Source: Sepioteuthis lessoniana
Lineage: Eukaryota; Mollusca; Cephalopoda; Myopsida; Loliginidae
Direction of reading: 5' to 3'
NCBI GenBank assembly: GCA_963585895.1
Contig: OY757921.1
Location: 54,343,590-54,407,589, forward strand
Length of the DNA stretch: 64,000 nt
Shown in pieces: positions 11,476-23,255 of the stretch. The translations under genes were made by a program, and so were the position numbers. The notes under the pieces are model-generated. The model was not told the DNA's origin. It searched no databases and saw only the letters and a list, made by a program, of their open reading frames with translations. How positions within the stretch are numbered: position 1 is the first letter of the stretch; each line of letters opens with the position of its first letter.

Positions 11476-11874
11476 AGAAATTAGCTAATATATTTTTCTT
11501 TTAGAATTCGAAATAAAGGTCACACTCTCTTCCTTTTCCTGGTTCGCTTTTCAATTATGGGAATTGGTGGAGCGAGTATATCGAACACTTCATAAAGTAC
11601 CTGTATTAGAACTTTCTGTTCTTCAATGACATTCTCAGTGTATCTGGGTCTCAACTGATTTATATATCTTTTTCTTACCCTTTAACATATACATCATCCC
11701 TCCAACTCTTACTTATTACACCCTCTTCCCAGGATTCCTTTGTACCACAATACATTTTTAAAACACATTCTCCTTTGGAGTATTTTTTTTTTCATTTTTG
11801 TTATTTGAATAATTTTTTTCTTTTTCCAAACCGGCAAAAGTCAGTCAAAACTGATCAAAGTTTCAGGGAAAACA

Positions 11875-12335
11875 TTAATTCAGCAGGTGATATACCGGAA
11901 ATTGTGTTTGGATTGGATGTAATTCAATGAGGAACTGTTGAATAGTACTTTCTTCCGTATATAGGCGACTATTTTTCTTTAATGCTCTTTTAAATGTATC
12001 GGCTTGTCCTTGGATGGTATGGAGGGTAGTTACATGTTCAAATGACAATGATCTACAAAAATTTCTGAATTCACTTCTCGTGAACTTGGTTCCATTATCA
12101 CTGACAATTTTTTCTGCCACGCCAAAACGAGAAAACAACTCTTTTAACGCATGGATTGTGGTAGTTGCAGTGGGTCACAGACACTTAAAAATTTCAGGCC
12201 ATTTTGTACAACCACTACCAGGTAATAAAATCCATTTAGAGGTCCAGCATAATCTATATGTATTCTGGACCAGGGTATTCCGTTTGGGGCCATGGTTTGT
12301 ATATTATCGGTAGTGCCTTCACTGCCAGTGCGCAA
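11875..12335 (-). pseudogene. gypsy-1 integrase remnant
   Basis: Integrase joins element cDNA to host DNA through a D,D-35-E triad. The minus strand shows WSRIHIDYAGPL (first Asp, about 12260-12300), then LFSRFGVAEKIVSDNGTKFT (second Asp in SDNG, about 12080-12135) and a degraded third-motif region: the usual NGQAE reads IQGQADTFKRAL, with the Glu replaced by Asp. Two frames are needed, with a break near 12140-12190. The conserved Lys after the second Asp motif and the VTT stretch fit Ty3/gypsy integrases. Confidence 0.85.
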
Positions 12336-12621
12336 CCTCTACAGGTTTTCTCTACCCTTTTGATATATTCATCCATTCCAGGCCAATAAGTATAACTTCA
12401 CATCAAGCTCTTTATCTGCGAAAATCCTGGATGCCAAGATGAAACTCCTTCAAAAATTTTTTTTGAAGTACCGGAGGCATTACTACCCGATCTGCATATA
12501 GTAAGACATCGTCACATTATGTTTTTATTTCTTTGATTTAACCTCACTTGCATGTTCATCTTTTTAATGAAATCATTTTCAGCTTTTCCTCTTATTTCAT
12601 CTAAAGTCACCGGCAGTTCCT

Positions 12622-12950
12622 TTACTGTATTGCACAACATATCTTTGCTTCTTTTTCTGCCTTCTCAGCAGCTATTACTGTATCCTCTAATGGTACCGAA
12701 AATATTGGTATTAGTCTTGAAAGACCGTCTGCATGTCCTGACCTTTTAGACGGCAAAAATTCCACTTTATAGTTTAATAAATTGGTTCCCAAACGTTGCA
12801 ACCTGTTTGCTACATGTGTAGGGATACCTTTTTGGGATGCAAAAATTGACAATAATGGATTATGATCCATTTACAAAAATTTCCTTCAATTTTTTGAAAA
12901 TCATCGCAAGCCCTTCTTTCTCAGAACGGCAGTACAGTTCTTGATGCATG
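12622..12950 (-). pseudogene. gypsy-1 RNase H remnant
   Basis: The minus strand encodes MDHNPLLSIFASQKGIP, then ANRLQRLGTNLLNYKVEFLP and HADGLSRL, the C-terminal half of a gypsy RNase H and the tether to integrase. The usual TDHKPL motif reads MDHNPL, so its Asp is kept. The N-terminal catalytic part lies in broken frames around 12870-13100. Confidence 0.8.
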
Positions 12951-13214
12951 GGTTACAGGCTTTGTCGGACCACCTTCAAACCTATTCAAAATTACAGCAC
13001 CAATTCTGTAATCACTCGCGTCCTATGCAATTACATTTTCTTAATTCGGGTCAAAATGAGCTAAAAATAAATGTGAAATTATTTTTTTTTCAATTTTTGG
13101 AACGCTCTTTCTCAATCCTTTGTCCAATCCCATTTTATTCCCTTTTTATGAAGATATTTAAAGGAGATCGGAGATTTTGTATATTAGGAATATATATATG
13201 CTATAATAGTTAGC

Positions 13215-13866
13215 TCAACACAAGAATGCTTTCAGTTTTGTCACATTATTTGGAACCGGCATGCTTTTAATGGCTTCTGCTCTTTCTGGATCAGATGTTC
13301 GACCCTTTACATTCATTATCTGTCCAAGATATTTAATTTGGGTCATGAAAAATTCACACTTTTCAAAACTGAGCTTAAAACCGTAATCATCGATCCTTCT
13401 GAACACTTCTTTTATCTGGTAACAGTATGGTTGTTATTTTCACTTAATTGAAATGTCGTCCAGATACGCGATGGCAAAATCCAAACCTACCAACATAGTA
13501 TTCATAATCTGTTGAAAAAGGCTAGGAGCGACTTTTAATCCAAAGGCAAACCTATTTAACTTATAAAAAAACTTATGTGTTCATGGTCAGGACTTTTGAA
13601 CAATCGTCATCAACTTCCATTTGGAGTTAGGCGTCTGATAAATCGGTTTTTGAGAAAACCTAACCTCCATTTAGTTTGGTAAATATATCTTCTGGTGACG
13701 GTAGAAGGTAAAAATGATCTTTTAAACAATCACTTACTTTAGTAGAAAAATCCACACAAACTCTATTTTCTTTCTTTACAAAAACGGCGGATGAGGCCCT
13801 GTCCGAATAATTTACACCTAGCTTTCCTAATCTTTCCAATTCTTCGTTGACTGGCTCTAATGCCAC
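13215..13866 (-). pseudogene. gypsy-1 reverse transcriptase remnant
   Basis: Starting from the 5' side on the minus strand: PVNEELERLGKLGV, VFVKKENRVCVDFSTKVSDC, YLLPSPEDIFTKLNGG (13866 to 13660), which is RT fingers and the start of the palm. A frame-broken middle holds the region where the YxDD box would lie (about 13440-13660). Then KLSFEKCEFFMTQIKYLGQI and DPERAEAIKSMPVP (13406 to 13215), the thumb and connection. No intact YVDD box could be read. Confidence 0.85.
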
Positions 13867-13869
13867 AAA

Positions 13870-16800
13870 AAATTACTTTCCTATTGGGTTTGTCTCGTAG
13901 TCTACCACTGAGAGGAGAGAAATAAGAAATTTCCCCTACCTTTCCGTGTTTGAATTAACAGGCCGCCAAAGACTGACCGTTAAAAGAGGAATAAGAAATG
14001 TAGGTCAATTCCACGCGGCCGAAGTAACAAATCCAGGTCAAAATGAAAGCCAAGAGATGTTGCACTCTGTGACCGGATGGATAAAGAAGTGGGTATAGGG
14101 ACATATAGTAATGTGAATGAATCGCCTGAAAGGGTGAAGGAAGAAGAAAGAGGCCAAGTGATTGGCCAGAACCCTAAAGCAGAAGTAGCACCCTTTTCAT
14201 CAGCGGAAATAGGGATAAAGATTTTAGTTTTGAGAATAGAGGTCACCGTGAGAGGACGCGGGATCTGATGCCAAACTCCGGGCGAAGAAGAAGAGTCGGG
14301 TTTCAGGAGAGCAGTTGGCGTGATAAGATGTATTGAAACTGTTGCCGAAATTCCGGGGAAAAGCGGAAAGAATCTTGGACAAGGAGATAACCGATGCCTT
14401 CAAGCCAAGCTGCATAAAATCCTGCTGGCCCGTAAAAGAGAAAATACTCTCTGAAGGAACCCGTCGAAATGCTAAGTAAATCTTAAGACCGTTTTCTCCC
14501 TCCACCCTTCCTAAGTATTGCAATTACATACTCTCTCTCTCAATTTAAAGAAGGAAGAAAGAAAAGAGTAAGAAAGAAAGACATTTGCATTTTGATATTA
14601 TCCGCTGATAATATAGTCGACACGTTAAATATGTGTGTCTGCATGTATTAAAAACCTTGTTATATTTTATCTCTCCACGTGTCGAAATCTATTCATTGCG
14701 TTGTCTGCCTATCAAGTTGTCTTTTGCATGTTCCTTTTCAGCTTCATTCGTCTCAAGTTATTCTCGCTAAATGTCCTATTCGCCTTGAAAAATATTACAC
14801 GGGAAACTGGAATTGTCGACTACGATAAATAATAATATTATATCTCAACCTAGAGTCCCATATCTTCCATTATCCTTGGGGTAGGAAGACGAAGTGGTCT
14901 GGTGGGTGTGTGTACGTGAAAAATGAAAACCCCTTGCCAGCGGCGGTCAGTCTACCCCCAAATTAACCCCTGCATTATCTGCCAGTTCCCCATGTTCCCG
15001 AAGAAGGAATCTTAACTGGAACTTATTTTCACACGTGCGAAAAATAAACTCCCGTCTTGGGATAAATATTTTAAGCCGCGTCACAGGTTTATGCACAGGC
15101 TTCACATTTTTTTTTCAGTTTGAATTTCACTTCCAAAAATACGCGAGGAAAACTTTTCTTCAGATGTTCAGCCAGTTTTTCTGTTTCTTTATCTTAACTT
15201 TTTGAAGAAACATTTACTGTTACAGTATGAATTTATTGGCAGCTGCCACAACCCAAATGATATAATATAATCACTACCAAATAAATTTGACGTATTTTGA
15301 AACACATACACTTTTGATTTATAGTTTTTCCAAGAAAAGAAATATGACACATCAACTCTATAAAACTTTAATTTCTTTCCTGATACTTCTCAAGCCACTC
15401 TGTTTGTCTTTTGGGTTTTTTTTCAACGGAGGACTTCCTGTTTCCACGTGAAAATATTTATAATAGATATATCGCTACCTGTGTCAGGCTGTCATTTTTT
15501 GTTTACACTATTTTTACATTTACATATTTCCGTTTTGCCCCTCCTTAATCTCTTTTCTTGACGGCATCATCATTAAACTGTCATTAAACTTTTATTTTTA
15601 TTTTCTTCTGGATATTGAATATTTTTATTTATGAAAGTACCGGTTTTTTTTTTTTCCAATTTTTTATTTTTCCTTCGGCAGTGCGTACTTTTGTGGCCAA
15701 AAAAGACACACAAAAAAAACTTTATTTTCAAAATAACAGTCTTTTAAATGTAGCCCAGCGGATCTATAGCACGCAGATGGTCTTGCATCATATCCTGCAG
15801 ATTTCAATTTAGGCCTGACTGAACATATGAAATTTGCAAAATTGTCGCGTTTAATATTTAACACTCCTCCGTGATTTTCTGTAAAGTTATATCAGGGTTC
15901 TCCATTTTATTTAATATTAGCGAATGAGTGACTTTATTGCGGCTGGCAGTTAATCCCTGAACAAAAAAAAACAAACATTTGAACATGTCAATGAATAAAT
16001 CTTTCAAATTAAACCTTTCACGTTGTTAGTCAACATTTCCAGCAAAACTGACAAAATCTCCGTCCTCTTATTTTCTTGAATAACAACACTTGTACCTGGT
16101 ATGAAACAAACTTTATCGTTTCATCAAAGGAAATCTCGTTTTCTTTTTTGTAAAAACAAATATATATACTTCGTATTCTTGTCAGTGCCAAGTTTTCGAA
16201 GCAACAAACTTACTTTCGGTTAATCTGCCCAAGAAGCGCATCATTTTGAAAAAAAATGGTCTCAAATTTTCGATGAAACGCTGGAAAGGTTAAACATTCT
16301 TCGGGACTATACAAAAGGTTAAACATTCTTCTGGACTATACAAAAGAATTTTTCTATTTTATAAATTGGCAATTTTTTTGCAAGTCACACAAATCGTTTT
16401 TAAAACTACGGAAAACCATCTTCTGTTACCACCAAATCGTGAAAAGTATCAAAATTTTGAATAAATTCTATTTTTCAAAATAAATTTCTACACTTTTTAG
16501 AACAATACACACTTGTTCGTAAATTTGCAACAGTTTCAAACCCAAGTCCAACTCACAATTTTTTCCATTATAAGAACACACAGCTCTTGGTAAATTTAGG
16601 ACAGTTTCGAACTAGAGTCATAATCACAAAACTTGTTAGGTGTTTTTTAAACGGGCGCAAAATAATGCTTTTCAAAAGTCGCACAAAATATTCTTTACAT
16701 TGACTCACTGCTGTCAAGAGAAACCAAAACTTATTTTTTACTTGCTTTACTTGGATGACGTAAAAAAAGAAATTTGAATCGTACCCGTAGTTGACTAATT

Positions 16801-16880
16801 CTTTCTTTTTTTAAGTTAAAACCACATTTTAACACTCATTCCTAAATCGTCCATTTGTTCAAGGTCCATTCACTTTTAGG
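13870..16880 (-). other. gypsy-1 interior without recognisable genes
   Basis: This is where gag and protease should be on the minus strand. Open frames exist (14224-14523, 13980-14246, 15664-15864 minus), but none shows a CCHC knuckle, an Asp protease motif or another gag feature. A 29-bp tandem duplication (16287-16344) and a looser repeat of about 80 bp (16500-16640) lie inside. Either gag has decayed beyond recognition or other DNA has replaced it. Confidence 0.5.
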
Positions 16881-16885
16881 AAGAT

Positions 16886-16897
16886 CCTCGTCGCTAA
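16886..16897 (-). other. Primer-binding-site-like motif of gypsy-1
   Basis: The minus strand reads TTAGCGACGAGG just after the 5' LTR. One change (A to G) gives TGGCGACG, complementary to the 3' end of tRNA-Ser, the primer type used by Mag-like gypsy elements. The match is by recall and is not exact. Confidence 0.55.
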
Positions 16898-16899
16898 AT

Positions 16900-17108
16900 T
16901 GTTATAATGTGTATTTCGTAAACAAGAAAATAAGAAGTAGTTTTCTTGATAGTAATAAATCAAACACAGAACATTCAGGTTTTATTCGATAAACGGTGTC
17001 CGTCAAAATATGATCCCAACGATCGTAATTTATTAACTATATTAGAATAACTATATATATTAGAATAACTCATTTTAATACAATGGAAGCTACAGGTTTA
17101 CGTCCCCA
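16900..17108 (-). repeat. 5' LTR of gypsy-1
   Basis: It begins TGTTATAATGTGTATTTCG and ends TTTACGTCCCCA on the plus strand. It is slightly longer than its partner because of a small duplication of 'tatattagaataact' near 17041-17070. Confidence 0.82.
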
Positions 17109-17850
17109 GCACACTCTTAAAATGAAGATCTACTTTTACAAGAGGAAATCTACAAGCAAACATGAACTTTAAAATGCTATCTAGATTCAATACAGTCTGT
17201 TTCATCCCAAGAAATACAAATACTTCGATAAATAGACAGCTTCTAAAACTTGTGTTAGAAAATAGAGCATTACATTTTACATTAACGTTTTGTTTATAGG
17301 ACTTATTGTTATTTGTGTTTAAAACATTGATCTTTGTAAATTTTGTAAAAGTTCAGTAATTAATCCTGAATTATATTGTTTTTTTACTTTTCAATAACCT
17401 AGCTTATATCTGCTCTGTCTGTTGGGCTTGGAATGCACTGATTGTATTCTCTGCCAAGGAGCAAGACCTCTCCAAGAAAAGAGTGGGGGCTGGGAATAAC
17501 ACTTATCTGCGTCTGATGGTAAGGCTCCAGTAGTGGATATCAAGGAAGTGTGGACTGCCTCTTCGTTGCCATTATTCCCTGATCCACTCTGATCTGTAGT
17601 TGTTGTCCCCTTTCTAAGTGTTAAATTGATGTGCTTTAGATTATTCGTATAAAATAGTTATCGATGATGAAGAGTAACTATAAGTCATTTGTATTAAAAA
17701 TAGTTAATCAAGGCAATAATTGTTTACTAAGGATAATTAGTAGCGCAAAACCGTATAACTGTGAGCAACCAAATAACTTTTATTAAATAGAAATCATTAT
17801 TTGAAATCATAATAATTAGTAATGGATAGAAATACTTGAAACCATACTAG
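17109..17850. other. Unassigned AT-rich stretch
   Basis: No gene was recognised. A slightly GC-richer block at about 17400-17620 does not match another part of the window. Confidence 0.5.
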
Positions 17851-18453
17851 TGTTGTATATTGACCTCCGACCCCGCCAAACATGCAATTCCAAAGACGGC
17901 GGAAGTGCATATTCCATTGGCGTGGACGAGCTTGGCTGACAATATGGGACAGGGTTAAAATCCCACGGTACAGTCACAGACTGATGCACCGGAAGAGAGT
18001 GACCTGTGAACTGCATGAAAGTTATTTCCGCTCGATGACGATCAAACATGCCATTCCAAAGACGGCAGAAGTGACACATTCCGAAGGCTAATTATGGGGA
18101 GATATTGAGTGGGCGATTGAACTATTATATAACTCGGTGAAGACAGGAAGTCAGTTAGTTTGGAGATCGGAGATTTTGGAGTAAAGGTGTGGTAGAGAAA
18201 GCCAGCACCCAGCAGAGAGCTGGGCCCCCGGGCATCCGGTTGAGCAACCCTGGATAACGGGAAAGAAACGCTGATGGCCATAAGAGTGGGGGTCAATATG
18301 TTGCAGTTCTATTCGGTCTCACACACAAACCTTTCAAATAAAGTGAGAGGTATATTTTTCTAAAAGACTGTGTCGCTCGTCTTTATTGTGTGTCGTTATG
18401 ATTTCGCATGCATAAGTGTTTGTATAGTTGGTCATGGTCATGGCTATACAACA
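17851..18453 (+). mobile_element. Solo LTR with 4-bp target duplication
   Basis: The element begins TGTTGTATA and ends TATACAACA, a perfect 9-bp terminal inverted repeat with TG...CA ends. It is flanked by CTAG on both sides (17847-17850 and 18454-18457). Inside are a TATA-like element (about 18124-18131) and AATAAAG (about 18338), the usual promoter and polyadenylation order of a plus-strand LTR. An internal direct repeat (about 17877-17913 and 18044-18083, sharing ATTCCAAAGACGGC) sits upstream of the TATA region. No interior or second LTR is present, so it most likely arose by LTR-LTR recombination. Confidence 0.85.
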
Positions 18454-18679
18454 CTAGTGTGTGTATGTTATCTATATTAGAGTGGAATGATTGATATCAT
18501 ATATATGAGGAAAAGCTAATGGAGCAACTACAAAAAAAATGTTAAATGTGCAATTATTGCAATTCCGTAAATTTTCAGTGTAAAATTAGTTGACATGCCG
18601 TTATAATCAATCAGTCAATCAATCATCTTGTAAAATTCATAAAACCATGGCTGCACTCAGGTCTCTACATTAGTGAAGC

Positions 18680-18885
18680 TTTGTTTGTAAAATAATGCTT
18701 AAACTATGCGTTTTAAATGTAAAGACACGCTTACTCTACTATAAATCCAAATTGATTATAAAACTCTGTCCAAATGTCAGCGAACAAGGCAAAACGTTTT
18801 TGAATCTCTTCTATAATATAATTTAAAAATTCTTAAAGAAAGCCCTAACAGTAGTTTAGAAGAAAAAGTAAAAGCCTAAAACACC
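18680..18885. repeat. Tandem duplication, copy 1
   Basis: This is nearly identical to 19140-19336 (offset 460 bp). Copy 2 has a deletion of about 9 nt and a few substitutions. The segment has no coding content that I recognise. Confidence 0.9.
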
Positions 18886-19139
18886 TAATGCTACCACAGC
18901 CCCCCCTCCAAAAAAAAGAGAAAGGAAAAAAAATGATGAAATTAATATCCCCCCCAACTGACTAGAACAGTAAACCGTCTCCAAAACTACCTAAATTCAG
19001 TAGTAAATAAACGTTAAAGGGAAAAGGAAGGATTTGAGCTCACGTGCCAACAGAAGAAAGAATGTATCAATATTGGTCAGTATGTCTTTAAGTCCTATTA
19101 ATTTAAAATGCTGAATTTTACAAAATGTTATGCTGTATT

Positions 19140-19336
19140 TTTGTTTGTAAAATAATGCTTAAACTGTGCGTAAAGACACACTTACTCTACTATAAACCCA
19201 AATTGATTAGAAAACTCTGTCCAAATGTCAGCGAACAAGGCAAAACGTTTTTGAATCTCTTCTATAATATAATTTTAAAATTCTTAAAGAAAGCCCTAAC
19301 AGTAGTTTAGAAGAAAAAGTAAAAGCCTAAAACACC
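19140..19336. repeat. Tandem duplication, copy 2
   Basis: Second copy of the 18680-18885 segment. It includes the shared block 'tgtcagcgaacaaggcaaaa'. Confidence 0.9.
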
Positions 19337-19574
19337 AAAAAAAAGTCATTTGTAAAAGCTCTATAATTCCTGAAGCCTCCTCGGTTCACAATGGTAGTAT
19401 AGTAGGAAAAAAAAACTAAAAAGCCTAGGAACATGTCCCAATACCGCCAAACAAAAAAAAACAATACAGTACCAGTGAAAGTCTGACAAAAGTACCCTAA
19501 TCTTGGACTTTAACTAATTTAAAACTGAAGAAAATTTAAATCAAAATTACCCCCCTTTTTTATTTTTTTTTTAC

Positions 19575-21755
19575 TACGTACACATGGGAAGCAGTATGAT
19601 GTACGTAAAAGTATTTGAATAAACCCATGGACGACCAAACAGGTCCTGGACGTGAGTTCGACGACTTTACGCTCAGGATCGTTAGTTCGATCGAGGAACT
19701 ACTGCTGCTCCTCTATAAGAGTGGCTTCTATAGAAGAGAATAAAACAGCCATCGAAAGATAACCATGACCCACACTCAAACCACATACACAAACCGAATC
19801 GCTCTTCGCGCGGGTAAAAAAGGGGCGAGCCCTGGCCTCAGTGTTCGAAAAATCAGCTACAGAGCTCAAACAATCAAAACTACTAAAATGCAAGCAAACA
19901 CCACAAATAACCACATTTAACGTAAGAACCTTAAATAGAATAGGACAACAACCAGAGCTAATCGCATCGGCCGAAGAACATAAGATTGACATAATATGCA
20001 TACAAGAACACAGATACACGCACACCGAAGATATCAAATATCACGAAACTGACAATGGCTGGTCGCTCGTCACTGTATCCGCATGGAAAAACTCTGTCAA
20101 CGCCGCAGTAGGAGGGGTAGGATTACTTATAGGACCTTGAGCATTAAAAACGCTAAATAGCATTGAGAAAATACAACCTCGATTGATGGCAGCTACTTTT
20201 AACGGCAACCCCAGAGCAACAATCATCTCATGCTACAGCCCTACCAATGTTAGTGAAGAAACTGAACTAGTCACCTTCTACGATGAGCTATCCTCATAAG
20301 TGCGCAGCATCCCGAAACACAGCATGTTAGTCATTGGCGGAGACATGAATGCCCAAATCGGGAAAAACGGAAACAACAAATACAGCCTCCACAACACGTC
20401 AAATAGGAATGGGCAACATCTAACAGATTTCATGATAGAAAATAGATTAGCATGCCTCAATACAAACTACCAAAAAGGGAGGGCGTACTATGGACATACA
20501 CGTACGCAAAAAATACTAAAGCTCAGATAGACTACGTCCTTATAAACAAGAAATGGAAAAATAGTGCAATGAATTGCGAGGCATACTCCACTTTTGAGGG
20601 AGTGTCCACCGATCACCGAATAGTCACGGCGAAAATACAGTTAAGCCTACGAAAAAACGCCAAACGAACAGCGACCACCAAACACTATGACTGGGCCTTA
20701 TTGAACAACTGAGATATAAGAGATAAATACGTATTAGAATTAAGAAACAGATTCGAAACACTACAAGAAAAGACGGAAAAAAGTACACCAAACGACGAAT
20801 ATGAGAATTTCGTCAATGCACACCTCGAGGCAGCAGCGAAATGCATTCCAACAAAACTCAAAACTAAATATAGAGTCCCATGCGAAACTATAGCGGTGAG
20901 AGAAACACGTGCTCTAGTGAAAACAACCTCCAAAAACTATCGAAAAAACCCAACAAACACAAATGCCTTAAAACTAAAAACGGCACAATATCAATTAGCA
21001 GGCATATATATAAAGGAACAGACAGAATACATTCAAAATCAGATAGATAAGATTAGAGACTCGGTGGAAGATAGACAATCTAGGATAGCCAGGCAAACAA
21101 TAAACGAAGTGAGTAGAAGAAAGAACACAGCCAAAGCAAAACTGAAAGCAGCAAACCAACAAGAAAGAATAAAACAGTGGAAACAGCACTTCGAAAACTT
21201 ACTTGGAAACCCACCGAAAATAACACATGAACCAATCACCAGAATAATTAGCAAACAATAAGACATTAAACTAGGACCATTCACACAAGAAGAACTCGAC
21301 TCGGTTCGCAGAAAACTTAAAAATAGGAAAGCTGCAGGGCTGGACGAAATTCCCCCGGAAGTATGGAAGACCAGACAATTCGACGACATACTGCTCCGAC
21401 ACTGCAACGCAGTATACAATCAAAATCCGATAGATAGATGGATGAAGGGATGCATACTCCCCTTCCCTAAAAAGGGGGACCTCGGATTAGCCAAAAACTA
21501 CCGAGGCATAACACTTACATCCATAGCAGCCAAAATCTACAATGCCCTACTACGAAACCGCATAGAACCCAAAATCGACAACGTACTTAGAAAAAATCAA
21601 AATGGCTTCCGAAGAAATAGATCCACGACCTCACAAATATTAACCATCCGTAGAATCCTTGAAGGTGTACGGGCAAAAAACCTACAAGCGACATTAATAT
21701 TTGTTGACTTTACCAAGGCTTTCGATTCCATTCACAGAGGAAAGATGGAACAAGT
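19575..21755 (+). mobile_element. APE-type LINE family B, longest copy
   Basis: The 5' UTR starts near ATGGGAAGCAG (about 19585). The protein opens with an endonuclease (TPQITTFNVRTLNRIGQQPE; IICIQEHRYT; VIGGDMNAQIGK; QIDYVLINKKW; STDHRIVTAKI), the Mg-dependent nickase that starts target-primed reverse transcription. A linker follows (EYIQNQIDKIRDSVEDRQ), then the RT fingers and palm (GCILPFPKKGDLGLAKNYRG; NGFRRNRSTTSQ; LIFVDFTKAFDSIHRGKMEQ with the first catalytic Asp). It stops right after KMEQ at about 21755, before the YADD box. In-frame stops occur near 20138, 20297, 20710 and 21259, with a frameshift near 20455-20530. It is dead, but all domains up to the break are readable. Confidence 0.9.
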
Positions 21756-22753
21756 TGTCCATACGATTCTCTCTTTTAACCAGACATCTGGCTATTATCT
21801 TGATTAGAAAAATAATCGTAGATACTACCTTTTTCAGTTTTCGAAATATATTAAAGTTGGCGTGTGTCGTATATCCATTATAATGGCCTCTTGATCGAAG
21901 CGTGTAGTTTAATACCATTCCTTATTTGAAAAACAAAAAGTAAAGATGTTTTATGGGTAAAAATGCTATCTTTCACAAACATAAAATTTAATAATTTAGA
22001 AACAATTCTTTTGGAGAAAATTGAAACGGAATCCGTCTGATAGGGGTTACGTCTGTCTTTAAAAAATAAGCTTTTAACAGCTTGGTTTTTACTTTCATTC
22101 AACAATTGATCTGTTTCTCGAGTGGATAAAACGTCTTTTTCTCAATGATAAAAAGTCTGTCATCCTACTTCTTGAGTCAATAATTGATGCATTTTCCGCC
22201 TACCTTGTCTACATTCAAATTCTGTTGTAAAGCGAGTGACAAAGAAACACTTAAGAAGGTTTATATCTTAAATGATTATAATGATCAGGGTTTGCTTAAG
22301 CAACTTTTTGTGGATTCGTTTTGTAGGAATTAAGACTCTTTCTCTCCCAAGAGAAATAGCAAAAAATGTTTGATCTAAATCAATTTTTCTATTTCCTCAG
22401 TGTAAGATTAATTATTTCAACAAAGTCTCCAAAATACATTCGACAAATACGTATTGATTACACTGGGCAATAAAAATCTCCAGATGAATTATGCTGTTCA
22501 AATCAAAACTACGTACACAGATTCCGAATTGGGTCTCAGAATATTTATAGCATACAAGGCTTTTGAGATATGCGTATAATAATATATTAATAGTATATAA
22601 GTACAGATTATTCATATATGTATGAGATAAACGATATATTCAGAGTATATTAGTGCTGCATATAGGAAATCTAATTTCCAATAAATACAATATGAGTAAA
22701 CTGTATATTTATGTTTGAAGGAAAACTAAACAGATAATAGAAAATAAAGGAAT
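21756..22753. other. Unassigned AT-rich stretch
   Basis: Starts at the abrupt 3' break of the LINE. No coding, RNA or repeat match within the window was seen. Confidence 0.55.
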
Positions 22754-23255
22754 TGTGTAGCCATATACTGAAGGACCATAATGAAAGTATTATGGGACCG
22801 TTACACATTCTTTTCAAAAATAAAACTCTCTCATCTTTATTTCTCGAAAGGTTCGAAATTGGCCGTAAGTGTGAGAGAGAAAGACAGGGAGACGAGGGAC
22901 GCTGAAACAGACTGTTATATTGACCCATATCTTCTTAACCACGTTTATAATATATTCAGGGCCCCACGTAGCACTTCTGCTTCTCGGTCGGGGGCCTACT
23001 GCTCCTTGGCGCGGGTAGTGACCAACGCGGCTTCTGCACTGACTTGGTTGTGACTCCAAGTGGCTGACCCTGTCTGACCATGGGTAGTTGTGTATATATA
23101 ATTTTATAACGCCAATGCTTCCTTCCGGTTAAGGATTCACGTAATCTGTTTACACCCATGGATTGCTTCTTTTCTAGTAATCCATTTATTCAGACAGCTG
23201 AAACATCCTGTCCCAGAAATCCTTGATTGACGGCTCTGTCAAAGGTCAATATGCA
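22754..23255 (-). repeat. LTR-like direct repeat, copy 1
   Basis: It shares many blocks with 26652-27126: GAAGGACCATAATGAA, TATTGACCCATATCTTCT, ACTCCAAGTGG, TGTGTATATATAATTTTATA and CTCTGTCAAAGGTCAATAT. The ends fit TG...CA. Confidence 0.8.

Larger units (their letters stand above)
11267..17108 (-). mobile_element. Decayed Ty3/gypsy-type LTR retrotransposon (gypsy-1)
   Basis: Two direct repeats of about 200 bp (11267-11462 and 16900-17108) bound a 5.4-kb interior. Reading on the minus strand the order is 5' LTR, primer site, unrecognised interior, RT (13866 to 13215), RNase H (about 12950 to 12622), integrase (12335 to 11875), polypurine tract, 3' LTR. RT-RNaseH-integrase is the Ty3/gypsy gene order. 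Every domain is broken by stops or frameshifts and no gag is recognisable. The outer flanks do not show an obvious target-site duplication. Confidence 0.82.

Noticed and set aside
13980-14523. gag gene of gypsy-1
   Set aside because: The position fits, but no zinc knuckle or capsid-like motif is visible in any frame.
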